This document shows positions 55,301 to 63,282 of a stretch of DNA of 64,000 bases, piece by piece. This DNA comes from Bdellovibrionia bacterium (GTDB lineage: Bacteria; Bdellovibrionota; Bdellovibrionia; Bdellovibrionales; JAGQZY01). The stretch is from positions 256,740 through 320,739 of the forward strand of contig JAUICP010000006.1 in assembly GCA_030427805.1 (NCBI GenBank), in the 5' to 3' direction. The first letter of the stretch is position 1; every line of letters starts with the position of its first letter. The notes under the pieces are model-generated. The model searched no databases and was not told where the DNA came from. It worked only from the letters and a program-made list of their open reading frames with translations. A program made the position numbers and the translations under genes.

Positions 55301-56049
55301 AACTTGGCATTGCGATCGCTGTAGGCCACGGGCTGAAAGCTCGGATCGTGGTCAAATTCTAAAAAGTTAAAGCGAAATCGCCCCTGGTACTCAGAACCGA
55401 TAATGCTACTGGTAACATTGGCGGTAAATGCTAAGTAACTCTTGCCATTGTGCTCAGTCATTTCGATGTCATCGACACTCGTAATGCGGCTTCCACCCCA
55501 AAGAACACCATAGCTCTTATTCATAATTTGCGTGCTCGAAAAGGCGAGCTTCATGTAGGGTCTGGCATCCCACATACTGCGGCTGCTATTTTCGACCGTA
55601 TCGTTGGTGGTTCGCCCGCGCGAGTCTCTGGCTTTTTCGAGATAGTAGTGCTTTGTAATCGGGATGCGAATCATCTCTGTCCAGCGATCGGGCTCATCCG
55701 GAAAGCTTGGATTAATTAAAACACCGATGAGGGCGTCTTCTGTGATTTTAAATTGTATATTACAGTGCTCAGCGCGCTGGTAGTTGTGCGTGATAAAGCG
55801 CTTGCCCCAAAAGCCAGCGGCCGATACCGAAGCCCAACCACAAAGAAAAGTCTTACTCTTGTTTTGGTTCTTAGAAACAAAGAATCCCTTTGAGATTTCT
55901 TTATCGGTGGGAGCAGGAGTTTCTCCTTCGGGAGTCTTAAAGCTACAATGGGTCAGCCCTAGGACAAAACTTGTGAGGGCCGCCACTTTAAGTGCGCTTG
56001 AGCCCAAACTCTTCACTTGCTGCCAATAAGGTAATTTGAAAACGTTCAA
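52336..56049 (-). CDS. Giant exported metzincin-type metalloprotease
   Basis: A 1237-residue protein with the metzincin zinc motif HEVGHMLGLGH (His596, Glu597, His600, His606) and a plausible Met-turn SVMGYRD about 50 residues later, so the catalytic site looks intact. TTG 56049 is chosen because GGAGG lies six bases upstream and it gives a signal peptide ending at Cys35. The lipobox LTHC has His before Cys, which is atypical, so lipidation is uncertain. The large N-terminal region (about 550 residues) and C-terminal region (about 580) are unassigned. It heads a three-gene operon with the paralogous lipoproteins B and A. Confidence 0.8.
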   Translation of the reverse strand: MNVFKLPYWQQVKSLGSSALKVAALTSFVLGLTHCSFKTPEGETPAPTDKEISKGFFVSKNQNKSKTFLCGWASVSAAGFWGKRFITHNYQRAEHCNIQFKITEDALIGVLINPSFPDEPDRWTEMIRIPITKHYYLEKARDSRGRTTNDTVENSSRSMWDARPYMKLAFSSTQIMNKSYGVLWGGSRITSVDDIEMTEHNGKSYLAFTANVTSSIIGSEYQGRFRFNFLEFDHDPSFQPVAYSDRNAKFLNVLHVMGKKHDGVYQALSAAHWKLDPENPQEIYLHGFPEEYVPIAEDVIKEWNIAFTQVFEGLGNYRSNYKKYLKLVTDVEHEYAFDLRYPTIKWISDKEISMYGPLGIGMAQADVLNGQIKWGGVSIFGGMIERYLKRFLPTDSTGEVSSQSMTQLHNLKLPKESIQFIQEMSKADGLHQDFMAQMGFNDPVGLDGMIGESLGLDLNVPDNQRKINQYTAFLMQDAQKEFSQMLRESQRVSRGFSWQSLMGYQPIPLRMSQEPSTTPVAPTPIDPTELRTEDITAGVESLDQNTAFAWTNGHTQDLDRRFIDIAGSWLLEMSNRENNLDYVTGMRRIVKELLLHEVGHMLGLGHQFKENIVPKDGTVPAKYIDGFADGDTEAERQGLKALATKEKGFTNTTSVMGYRDPRSEILTTYEDMKPGIQDILSLRYIYRGEYPTYKDEASTPDFKFASVPGNGIIPEADPENPEYKTAFMPTCNDYEATLGVDPYCNRFDRGNKAGEIVDNYFVGIKDNIVTTLFSFTNQSGTSSWSREGYLWYKAMRILGRVRIFYDYMRQKPEFQPLIRKIAEEEQNLLDFYDTCTGASRQNSLLVEIFDDPANAEFKELCQVNGRVIEEYEKIMSLTATDYTRYDFDSYVYPGGLTGGDVTTDWSRFMGTWQELTAIPLKIMSLYNLTTVRPFVAWYFGPIPRYADPSALYTYASLYPLQYTKALSSAVANNLRDGSSAESETTVVGRLVPSIGAMSFMMYFSNDSLYFPDELLTRIREQSSFNIKGGIVLFKEHYKHNNNSRVTHFSANIYDFQTRSFTPVDSVYMLPGGRFIAKGQGESFILPMGKVKFFGQSKEDKGVAYGYAIVIESEKDRKDRLSSVSVKTELKTLHDRFFDNCINGPLYDNGLSYYFNEENFEGFEYSQNIGGQPLKQDDFFVSIDRAFEKYYSEGISGKELPERRDCTEALRGIISVGGSAALLNGQFFLPVLSVMEKN

Positions 56050-56433
56050 GGTAATCCTCCAAAACCAATCGAGCCCAGGGCTCATTTCTACCACTCGGAG
56101 AGTATTGGTTGTGACGGATAACGAGATCGAATCTATTTTGCCTGTGAATCTTAAGGTCCCTACTCGATTCTTCGGCTAGCACAGCTTTTAAGTCCAAAAC
56201 CAACAAACGTCCGAGAACCCTGTTGGTAGGTACAAGATTTATTCCAGGACATCTATATATGGCTTGCTACTTAAGGCCCTAAAACGCAGTGATAACTGCC
56301 TGGAATCACCGATCTATTTTTATTGAATAGAGGTGCCGAATAAATATTACAATGTCCCTTGCTGACTTTTTTGGTCACAAGGGGCTTCGAAAAGGCGATC
56401 GAGGCGAAAAAATATTGTGAATTCAGTCACTTT
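56050..56433. other. Intergenic region upstream of the metzincin operon
   Basis: About 384 bases with no convincing gene; a 72-codon minus-strand frame here lacks a ribosome site. It must contain the operon promoter, but I see no clear -35/-10 pair. A hairpin at 56356-56383 (CCCTTG, one bulged base, TGAC; loop of T; GTCACAAGGG) may terminate the gene at 56434, although no U-tract follows. Confidence 0.5.
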
Positions 56434-57699
56434 CTACAAGCGAATGCAGTCAAAAAACTCTGGAGTTGAGTAGCAAATTTCATTTATTTGTGAAGATAAG
56501 TTCTCAATTCTTCCGGGTGTACCGAAGTCGACCCACTCTTGATTGACATCCCAGCCGCGGCATCGCATCCGGTGGTTATCGTTCACACAAAGATATCCAG
56601 AGGTCATGGCCACATCCATGGGGTACTGGATTTCGGGAAACCTAAACTGAACTCGTTCATCACCCTCCACCCAGCAAGCCAAGCCCAGGTCATCAATGGC
56701 ACAAGCCCTTCCCGTCTGCAGGCCTACTGAAATTTTTCGGGGATTAACAAGATCTCCGATAGTTTTAAATCGAATTTTGTGATCTGAGCTTTGCATGGAA
56801 GTACAAAAAACCTGACCCGATTGAATGGCGCAAGACAGGCGATCACCCAAGGCAAATTCCTTCATGCGAAAAAGCTGGCTGACTCGAGCGCCCGGGTTTT
56901 GCCCCCATAGTAATAAGCCTGCTTCATCCACGAGAGCATAGTTTTTACCGGTGGTGTAAATGGCAAAAACTTTTTCTGTGTGGCGCGGAATACTGACGGC
57001 TTCAAATCCCATGGCGTTTTGCTCCTGGCAATCCACCTTAAGACCCTGGATATAACAAATTGATTTGGTACCAAACGAAAGGCTACTCACTTCTGTGAGT
57101 GGCATTAAATCAAGAATCCCTTGAATGCGTCCATCGGGATTCAAACACTGGTACTGACCTTTTGAAAAAAGGCAGGCATCAAAATTACCCGTCACCATAT
57201 GGTTTTTTCGGGTGAGAATACTCTCGCCCTGGCAGCTGGGAAAAGTCGGCGCAAAATAGATTAAGCGGGAAAGATAATCGGCCTGCTCCTCATCGGTGAT
57301 ACCCAGGTGATGAATGGATTCATGGATTAAAAGTCTTTCGACCGCACCGGCATTAGTAGTGCTTCGCAGGCAGGTCGGAAAGGAGAGCGAGATCGGATCA
57401 TTCGGCCTAGGAAATGTCAGGGCACAGGTCGTTTGCTCATCGGTCGTCCACTTATGGGGAGCGTTGAGAATGTCTTGGGCTAAGAGATCTTTATTGGCAA
57501 CAATCCATTGCACCACATCGCCCGGGACCTCTCTGTCAAAAGAACAGGGACTGAGATTAGAAATATCATGGGAGACCGGGATTCGTGCCGAATGAAAAAC
57601 CTGTCTGAGCTCATCGCCACCATTGGGGACGTGACCACCGCCTTCGGCAAAAAGGTTCAGTGAAAGCGTTAAAATAAAGAGGCTTAAGAGATACTTCAT
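56434..57699 (-). CDS. Exported zincin with RCC1-like repeats
   Basis: A 421-residue protein with a signal peptide (about residues 1-18) and a putative protease part containing HESIHHLGI (HExxH at 126-130, followed by DEEQAD). A C-terminal half has five or more repeats of the type (S/A)xGxxxxCAIxxGxxxC(W), resembling RCC1 beta-propeller blades. The many cysteines fit a disulfide-stabilised extracytoplasmic protein. AGGAG precedes the ATG, which overlaps the stop of the TIGR02147 regulator gene (ATGA). The substrate is unknown; the zincin-propeller fusion is not one I recognise. Confidence 0.75.
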   Translation of the reverse strand: MKYLLSLFILTLSLNLFAEGGGHVPNGGDELRQVFHSARIPVSHDISNLSPCSFDREVPGDVVQWIVANKDLLAQDILNAPHKWTTDEQTTCALTFPRPNDPISLSFPTCLRSTTNAGAVERLLIHESIHHLGITDEEQADYLSRLIYFAPTFPSCQGESILTRKNHMVTGNFDACLFSKGQYQCLNPDGRIQGILDLMPLTEVSSLSFGTKSICYIQGLKVDCQEQNAMGFEAVSIPRHTEKVFAIYTTGKNYALVDEAGLLLWGQNPGARVSQLFRMKEFALGDRLSCAIQSGQVFCTSMQSSDHKIRFKTIGDLVNPRKISVGLQTGRACAIDDLGLACWVEGDERVQFRFPEIQYPMDVAMTSGYLCVNDNHRMRCRGWDVNQEWVDFGTPGRIENLSSQINEICYSTPEFFDCIRL

Positions 57700-58625
57700 C
57701 GGCTTTTCTCCTGTTGGGGCCGGTTGGCTTGTGGTCGGCCAGCGTGTGGCTGGCCTTTTGATTTTTGTCGGTCAACCTGTGGGCGACCTTTTGATGTCTG
57801 CCGGTCAACCTGTGAGCGACCGGCCGGGCGATCGAGTTGGTAGAACTGAACACCGAGGTGATAGACGCTATCCACATCATCACCATCAGAAAGCTTCATC
57901 AAATCTAGATGAAGCTTGTTAATTAATTCTTGGGCTTCGCTCAATTTATCCTTTGAAAAAGCCATGGTGGTTCCAGACAAGCTTCGCTCGCTCACCTTTT
58001 GATAATCGGCAGCCACTTTTGCGAGCCGTAAATGTTGCTTATGAAATTTTCGAATGTCTTCAGAGTTAATCACTTCTGCTAGATAAGCATTTTTGCCCGC
58101 TCGGTACCGGCCCTCTTCTTTTACAAGGAGTCCCACATCTTCGAGGGTTTCGAGGGCTTCATGGGCTTGTTCTAAACTGAGTCCCAATCTTTGATGAAGA
58201 CTTTTGGGGCTGAGTTTTATGTTTTTATTTTTACTGAGTTCGACCACGGCAAAATAGTACCAGTCAGAAATGGGATGGAAATTAGCAAGCGTCGTATCGA
58301 AGTAGTCTTTAAAGTCCGGATAGCGATTAAAAAACTCGTCCAATACTTTTTTGCGATAGGCTTCGTCACTAGAAAGTTCAAAACGAATGCTTGCGATAAA
58401 CTCATCTGTTTTTTGCCCATTAAACTTAAGGCACTCGGCAATGGCCACAGCCTTTTCTTCGCTGAGGTTTCGTTTGCCCGAAAGAACTTGGCTTAAAAAA
58501 GCCGGCGAAAGATTTAAGTCTCTTGCGAAAGCCCGCGAAGAGTAAGCCGGATTTTTCTCCGAGCGAAGCTTGAACTCTTCACACAGTATACTTCTAAAAC
58601 AAAGGCTTTTAGGGCTTTCTTGCAT
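57696..58625 (-). CDS. TIGR02147-family regulator with repetitive C-terminal tail
   Basis: A 309-residue protein with the TIGR02147 layout: an N-terminal helix-turn-helix (SRAFARDLNLSPAFLSQVLSGKRNLS, in two parts around residues 30-55), a middle FYxxxYFPDFKDYF-like region, and a winged-helix part (LSLEQAHEALETLEDVGLL). The family is concentrated in Bdellovibrio and Fibrobacter and its ligands are unknown. After about residue 265 the protein carries an 11-residue Arg/Gln/Pro-rich repeat. It is translationally coupled to the zincin-RCC1 gene, so it may control it. Confidence 0.85.
   Translation of the reverse strand: MQESPKSLCFRSILCEEFKLRSEKNPAYSSRAFARDLNLSPAFLSQVLSGKRNLSEEKAVAIAECLKFNGQKTDEFIASIRFELSSDEAYRKKVLDEFFNRYPDFKDYFDTTLANFHPISDWYYFAVVELSKNKNIKLSPKSLHQRLGLSLEQAHEALETLEDVGLLVKEEGRYRAGKNAYLAEVINSEDIRKFHKQHLRLAKVAADYQKVSERSLSGTTMAFSKDKLSEAQELINKLHLDLMKLSDGDDVDSVYHLGVQFYQLDRPAGRSQVDRQTSKGRPQVDRQKSKGQPHAGRPQANRPQQEKSR
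57734..57832. repeat. 33-bp tandem repeat, three copies, inside TIGR02147 gene
   Basis: Units begin at 57734, 57767 and 57800, each starting G(T/C)CGG(C/T)CA. Copies two and three match over their first 23 bases except for two changes. Each unit encodes 11 residues of the regulator tail (like QVDRQxSKGxP), so copy number could change in frame. Confidence 0.85.
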
Positions 58626-58768
58626 GGCATTTAAGTACCAATGGGTGTGCGGCGAATCAAGGATTTGCTCCCAGCAAACACTTCCGAAGTCCGACTCATG
58701 GCATTCAATAGACTTTTTTCAGGGGCAGTCGCCTAATCGTCTCAAACAACACTATTTCAGGGGGAAAT

Positions 58769-60583
58769 ATGTCTTTTACGTACGCAAAATTATTGCTCTT
58801 AAGTTTTTTAATCGCAGCTCTCGGAGCTTGTACTCCATCTCAGGGCGGAAACACCGGTTCGGACTCACCTGACAGAACAATTGATGGAACACTTGGGGAT
58901 GCTACCGACCGTTCTCATCAAAATGACCTCAGCGACGCCCAAAGAAAAAGTCTTTTTATTAAAGACCTGGTTGTCGAACTGAGCGCTGATCTTAAAGTCG
59001 ACGATCAATTGCCCGGCCCACCAGAACCCAACCTCGACGAAGAAGAACAAACCGATGTCGACACCGCAGGTACTGATCCCGTTCAACCCATGGATCAAGA
59101 ACTAGATGGCGTTTTTTCAAGCGACAGCCATATCTTTTCAATTAAAGGGGGACGCTACACTGTTTCTTACGAAATGAAAGGAAGCTTTTTACAAGAAGAC
59201 GGTTTGTTTTTTGAGTCGCGCGGAAACCTTTTATTTAGGCCCCATACTTTTGCTTGTATGAAAGAAGAACAGGATCAAGTCTTTTTTAGAGAGGGTTTTG
59301 AAGAGGCCCTTAATAATCGCCTTAAAGGTATTATTGGTCTTAAAGAAGTTTCCATTGAAGAACTTGAGATGGAGCTTCAGCGAAATAGCGAAGCTTCAAT
59401 TGAGACCGAAAACGAACTTAAAATTCTGCAAACCAATCACCTCGGAAATCTTGAACGCCAAGAAATCAAAAAAGGCCAAGTCGACATCGCTTTAGAGCGT
59501 CTTGAAGATGTTAAAAGACGTCTTGATCTGAATCGCGATAAGAAAACTCTCAACGATTCAGAAATTCAGTTGATCGATTCTGATTTAGAGCGTTTAGCCC
59601 TACAAATCGAGCAAGCCGAATCCAGCGTGCTATCAATTGGTCGCGCTCTCAGTGATTTAGGTGATGCTCATAGTAAGGCTTTAGAAAATTCAACGGATCT
59701 TAAAGCCCAAGTCCTCGCCAAAGAAAAGCTTTCAGCCGATTTACAAAAACAGATTTCAAAGACGAGTTCTGAAATCGAGGACTCTGTAAAAACAGCGGCA
59801 AGGCTTAAAGAAAAGTGGGAAGGATCAAGCTTTGGCTTTTTAAAGCGCAGTCGCTATGTGGCTTGGCAAGAAGAGCTTGCGCGCGGTGAAGAGCTTCGAA
59901 AGAAACTTGAAAAGCGCACAAATAGTCTTGAAATCTTAAATGAAGAGTTAAGAGTCGCACAAAAAGAGCTCGTTTCAGAAACGACTAAGATCAGCCAACT
60001 CGACGCTGCTATTTCTCAGAAAAATTCAGAGCTGACAAATCTTCAAGCTTCTTTAGAGAAAATGACCTCTGATCGCATAGGCCTTGAAACTCAAGTTTCT
60101 GATATTCGCACCGAAAACCAAAGCCTCGATGGGCAAATTAAAAATCTTGCCAGCATGGAATCGGAAGCCAAGACTGAACATTCAGAACTTTCTAGTGATC
60201 TTGCGGAAATTAAGTCTCTTGTGCGCGAGGGTGAAAGAAACATTCAAAGGCTCAGTTTTGAAATCTCACAGCTTGGGCAACAGCGAAACCTCTTAAACGA
60301 TGAAGTCACTAAAACCAATGTACAAATTAAAGCTCTTAATGATCTTGGCTTTTTACGACAAGATTCTTACAAACTTGCTTTTAACTTTGCCGGTAAAGAT
60401 ATTTTAGAGCTTCTTTCTGAAGAATTGCAGCTAGAGCTGATGCGAACGTCGATGAGCTTTCCTTTTGAACCTGGCAATGATGAGCTGATCACCTGCGATA
60501 CTTACTTTGATTCGCGAATTGCCTACTCACTATCAAAACAACAAAAAACAAGGTTAATAACTAGCACCCAAGCGAACGACTAG
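58769..60583 (+). CDS. Large coiled-coil lipoprotein
   Basis: A 604-residue lipoprotein with lipobox LGAC (Cys21), an acidic low-complexity linker (about 25-115), a short beta region (SSDSHIFSIKGGRYTVSYEM), and a very long coiled coil (about 195-520) of Glu/Lys/Leu heptads. A globular C-terminus follows. CAGGGGG lies seven bases before the ATG. It is divergent from the TIGR02147 gene, with about 140 bases between starts, so it may share its control. The rod could span the periplasm or project from the surface. I do not recognise a family. Confidence 0.75.
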   Translation: MSFTYAKLLLLSFLIAALGACTPSQGGNTGSDSPDRTIDGTLGDATDRSHQNDLSDAQRKSLFIKDLVVELSADLKVDDQLPGPPEPNLDEEEQTDVDTAGTDPVQPMDQELDGVFSSDSHIFSIKGGRYTVSYEMKGSFLQEDGLFFESRGNLLFRPHTFACMKEEQDQVFFREGFEEALNNRLKGIIGLKEVSIEELEMELQRNSEASIETENELKILQTNHLGNLERQEIKKGQVDIALERLEDVKRRLDLNRDKKTLNDSEIQLIDSDLERLALQIEQAESSVLSIGRALSDLGDAHSKALENSTDLKAQVLAKEKLSADLQKQISKTSSEIEDSVKTAARLKEKWEGSSFGFLKRSRYVAWQEELARGEELRKKLEKRTNSLEILNEELRVAQKELVSETTKISQLDAAISQKNSELTNLQASLEKMTSDRIGLETQVSDIRTENQSLDGQIKNLASMESEAKTEHSELSSDLAEIKSLVREGERNIQRLSFEISQLGQQRNLLNDEVTKTNVQIKALNDLGFLRQDSYKLAFNFAGKDILELLSEELQLELMRTSMSFPFEPGNDELITCDTYFDSRIAYSLSKQQKTRLITSTQAND

Positions 60584-60600
60584 TTATTTCCCCAAAAAAA

Positions 60601-60627
60601 GAGGCCAAGGTATTATGCCTTGGCCTC
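60601..60627 (+). terminator. Bidirectional terminator between convergent lipoprotein genes
   Basis: GAGGCCAAGG and CCTTGGCCTC form a perfect 10-pair stem with a seven-base loop. It is preceded by an A-run and followed by TTATCTATTAG and then T-runs, serving the coiled-coil lipoprotein gene and probably the zincin gene ending at 60702. Confidence 0.85.
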
Positions 60628-60701
60628 TTATCTATTAGTTTTTTCAATTGTTTTTTCAATTGTTATTTCAATTTCAAACTGATTCCCGTAAAACCTTCAA
60701 C

Positions 60702-61973
60702 TTAGTAGAAAATCGGACGGTGGGGAACGTAATTTTCATACTCTTTTCTCACATCTTCCATTTTTTCGAGAGTCATTGGATACCCTTCATACTTTGTATC
60801 ATCACTATGGAATGAAGTTGTCTTACCGAGTAGATAGAGCTGTAGAAAGTGATTCGCTCTCGCTAACTTTCTCTGCATACGAAGGTCTTCTTCTTTAGTA
60901 AACTCATAGCCTTCAGAGTTCTCACCCAAAAGCGTTCGGCAAATTGAAGCCATCTCATATTGAATTTCGTCAAACATGTAATAGACAACAAAGAAGTCAC
61001 GCAGATTATTACTTGCAACAGTGATGTAAGCAAACTTAGGGTCATTTGATGGAAGCAAATAGAGTAGATTTTCTAAACGCCCATTCACCTCACCACAAGA
61101 CATGGCCTGAGGAATCTGCTTTGTCCATAATGTTGAAATATAAAGGTCCGCCGAAAAACCGATTCCAGTGAGCTTGTAGAGGTAACGGTCCGCTTGAACC
61201 CCATAGGTGATGTCATAAACATAGAGGATATAGTCTTCAAGTTTTTGTGCTTCTTCCTCGTACCCCACAAGGTGAGCCAGCTCATGAAACCAAACTGCGT
61301 AAAGATGCTTCTTTAAACTCTCTGGCGGAATGCGCTGCATGCGAGTGAGGCTAAAGCAAATGTCAGCCCCTAACTCGAAAGCTGTCACACTGGCATCGGC
61401 CGGTGTTCCGTCCATCTCGTGACAGTCGTCTTCGATAAGATTGATCTCGGTATTGGTTATTACCTCTTCGAGACCCCACCACTTTTGGTAATAGTCAGCC
61501 CAGTAAAGTAACTCATCATCATCCATGTCATCCCAAGGCTTAGGAAGAACATGTTCAACAACGTAGTTTCCAGAAAAAACAATTCTCTGTATCATATCAT
61601 TGGCGATCTCGTTATGTGGGTGGTTGAATTCACCAGTAAAGCGAGAAAGTATCACCATATCGTCTTCGATCAGTTCGCCACGAACCTCCATGATCATACT
61701 GCGCACTTGCTCGATGGTACTAAACTTATTGTTGGTACCACCTGAATCGCCTTTGCCTTCGCCAGTTCCGATGGTTGAGTGATCATCTCCACCGCCCATG
61801 GCATCTGGCAATTGCCCCGTTCCCGATCCACCCGTTGAATCAATACCAGGGTTACCACCAAAGGGTGTTTGCGTTCCGTTGATTGGACCATCGCCATTTT
61901 CGATACAGGCAGTAAGGGTTGCGATCAGTCCGAGTAGAACTAAAGATTTTAAAATTTGTCTGAGTAAAGTCAT
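60702..61973 (-). CDS. Zincin-type lipoprotein
   Basis: A 423-residue lipoprotein with lipobox LTAC (Cys23), a Gly/Thr/Asp-rich flexible linker (about 25-80), and a helical domain with the zinc motif HELAH (230-234) followed by LVGYEEE. A glutamate in that stretch may supply the third zinc ligand. The remainder is unassigned. GAGAGGGAA precedes the ATG. It is divergent from the second TIGR02147 regulator with a palindrome between them, echoing the zincin-regulator pairing at 57.7 kb. Confidence 0.8.
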   Translation of the reverse strand: MTLLRQILKSLVLLGLIATLTACIENGDGPINGTQTPFGGNPGIDSTGGSGTGQLPDAMGGGDDHSTIGTGEGKGDSGGTNNKFSTIEQVRSMIMEVRGELIEDDMVILSRFTGEFNHPHNEIANDMIQRIVFSGNYVVEHVLPKPWDDMDDDELLYWADYYQKWWGLEEVITNTEINLIEDDCHEMDGTPADASVTAFELGADICFSLTRMQRIPPESLKKHLYAVWFHELAHLVGYEEEAQKLEDYILYVYDITYGVQADRYLYKLTGIGFSADLYISTLWTKQIPQAMSCGEVNGRLENLLYLLPSNDPKFAYITVASNNLRDFFVVYYMFDEIQYEMASICRTLLGENSEGYEFTKEEDLRMQRKLARANHFLQLYLLGKTTSFHSDDTKYEGYPMTLEKMEDVRKEYENYVPHRPIFY

Positions 61974-62082
61974 TTCCCTCTCCAGGTTAAGGTTTCTATC
62001 CCAGCGCTTGCCGGGCTACAAGGTGAAGTTAACCAGTGCCCGCCCTTAAAAATAGGTTTTAATAATTAAATATTATGGATTT

Positions 62083-62103
62083 TTATAGCATTTTTGCTAT
62101 AAT
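62083..62103 (+). promoter_or_regulatory. Palindrome with embedded -10-like TATAAT
   Basis: TTATAGCA, four T, TGCTATAA form a perfect 8-bp inverted repeat, and the right arm runs into TATAAT (62098-62103), a consensus -10. No good -35 is seen at 17 bases. It lies between the divergent zincin lipoprotein and TIGR02147 genes, so an operator or promoter for either is plausible. Confidence 0.45.
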
Positions 62104-62214
62104 TAGAGATCTAAGTACCTGATTTTAGGTGGCCTCCAGGCAGATTTTATAAAACCGGGCCCCATTTGGGCTTTTCGCAATGGCCTTTAAAAAGTTGAAA
62201 TCCAGGGAGTAGAA

Positions 62215-63042
62215 TTGGACAAGACTTTATTTGAATACAACTCCTATAAAGAGTTCGTTCTCGATTGGGTATCTGCCCAAGCCAAAGGGGGCCGCGGGGA
62301 GTTTTCGCGCATCTCAAAACACCTAGGCCTCCATCAAGTGGTGATCTCCCAAACCTTTCGCGGCGAAAGGCACCTCACAGATGAAGCGGCCTTTAAACTT
62401 TGTACCTACCTGCGCTTTAGCCAAACCGAAATAGATTTTTTTATGGCGCTCTTGCGTTTTGAAAAGGCCGGCGAGTATCACCTGAAGCGCTACTACAAAG
62501 ATAAGCTCGAAGAACTTCGTAAAAAAGCCGCCAAGGTCTCGGGAAGAATCGGTAGCCACCAAGCTTTGGGCGACGAAGAAAAGGCCCAGTACTACAGTCA
62601 GTGGATTTATTCAGCCATTCGACTGGGCGTCGACCTTGAAGGGGTTTCAAGCCTTGAAGATCTCATTGAGCATCTTAAATTAAGCCCGACGATTGTAGCT
62701 GATGCTTTGGAGTTCTTATTAGAAAGTGGCCTTGTTGAAAAAGACAAAAAAGGAAATTTAGAAACAGGCCCCACACTCATTCACGTTGATAAGAAATCCC
62801 CACTTGTTGTATCTCACCATCGCAACTGGCGCTTAAAAGCTTTAGAGAAGTACGCCGAGACCACCGATGAAGACTTGTTTTTTACCCTGCCTATGACCTT
62901 ATCTCGTGAGGATGCCCTGCGATTTCGCGAGATGCTCCTTGATGTGATTTCTAAAATTACCGGGCAACTTGAGCCCTCCCCACCCGAGCAATTGAGCTGT
63001 CTTGGAATCGATTTTTTCAAGGTCCTCGCACCCTCGGAATAG
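62215..63042 (+). CDS. TIGR02147-family regulator
   Basis: A 275-residue protein with the same layout as the regulator at 57.7 kb: an N-terminal FEYNSYKEFVLDW, a helix-turn-helix (FSRISKHLGLHQVVISQTFRGERH in two parts), the mid-protein YYSQWIYSAIR, and a winged-helix segment (LIEHLKLSPTIVADALEFLLESGLV). It lacks the repetitive tail. The start is TTG at 62215 with AGGGAG five bases upstream. It faces away from the zincin lipoprotein, its likely target. Confidence 0.88.
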   Translation: MDKTLFEYNSYKEFVLDWVSAQAKGGRGEFSRISKHLGLHQVVISQTFRGERHLTDEAAFKLCTYLRFSQTEIDFFMALLRFEKAGEYHLKRYYKDKLEELRKKAAKVSGRIGSHQALGDEEKAQYYSQWIYSAIRLGVDLEGVSSLEDLIEHLKLSPTIVADALEFLLESGLVEKDKKGNLETGPTLIHVDKKSPLVVSHHRNWRLKALEKYAETTDEDLFFTLPMTLSREDALRFREMLLDVISKITGQLEPSPPEQLSCLGIDFFKVLAPSE

Positions 63043-63122
63043 GCGCCAAGCCCCTGAAATCGCTGAATTTGCTGAAAATTCCATCAACTTCTTGTGTTTT
63101 CTACTAATTTTCAGGTGCCGGG

Positions 63123-63151
63123 TTGACTTTTAGTTCAATAATCGTCATAAC
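63123..63151 (+). promoter_or_regulatory. Promoter for the tRNA-Lys/tRNA-Glu pair
   Basis: TTGACT (63123-63128) and CATAAC (63146-63151) are spaced by 17 bases, a sigma-70-like arrangement, and end 19 bases before the first tRNA. The position and the -35 quality support it. Confidence 0.65.
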
Positions 63152-63170
63152 TACCATCTCTTTTTGGTGT

Positions 63171-63246
63171 GACCCGCTAGCTCAGCTGGTAGAGCATCTC
63201 CCTTTTAAGGAGAGGGTCGATGGTTCGAGCCCATCGCGGGTCACCA
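63171..63246 (+). tRNA. tRNA-Lys (anticodon TTT)
   Basis: The 76 bases fold as a cloverleaf: acceptor GACCCGC/GCGGGTC, D-loop AGCTCAGCTGGTAGAGC, anticodon loop with TTT, and T-loop GGTTCGAGCC. The CCA end is encoded. Confidence 0.97.
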
Positions 63247-63282
63247 TTTTTTTTTAGACTTTCTTACCAGAGAAGTCGTCCT

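Noticed and set aside
55988..56206. 72-residue minus-strand frame at the head of the metzincin operon
   Set aside because: It overlaps the metzincin leader in another frame, lacks a Shine-Dalgarno and has no recognisable content.
60640..60675. TTTTTTCAATTG tandem repeat as a regulatory element
   Set aside because: Two imperfect short copies in AT-rich sequence right after a terminator; likely chance low complexity.
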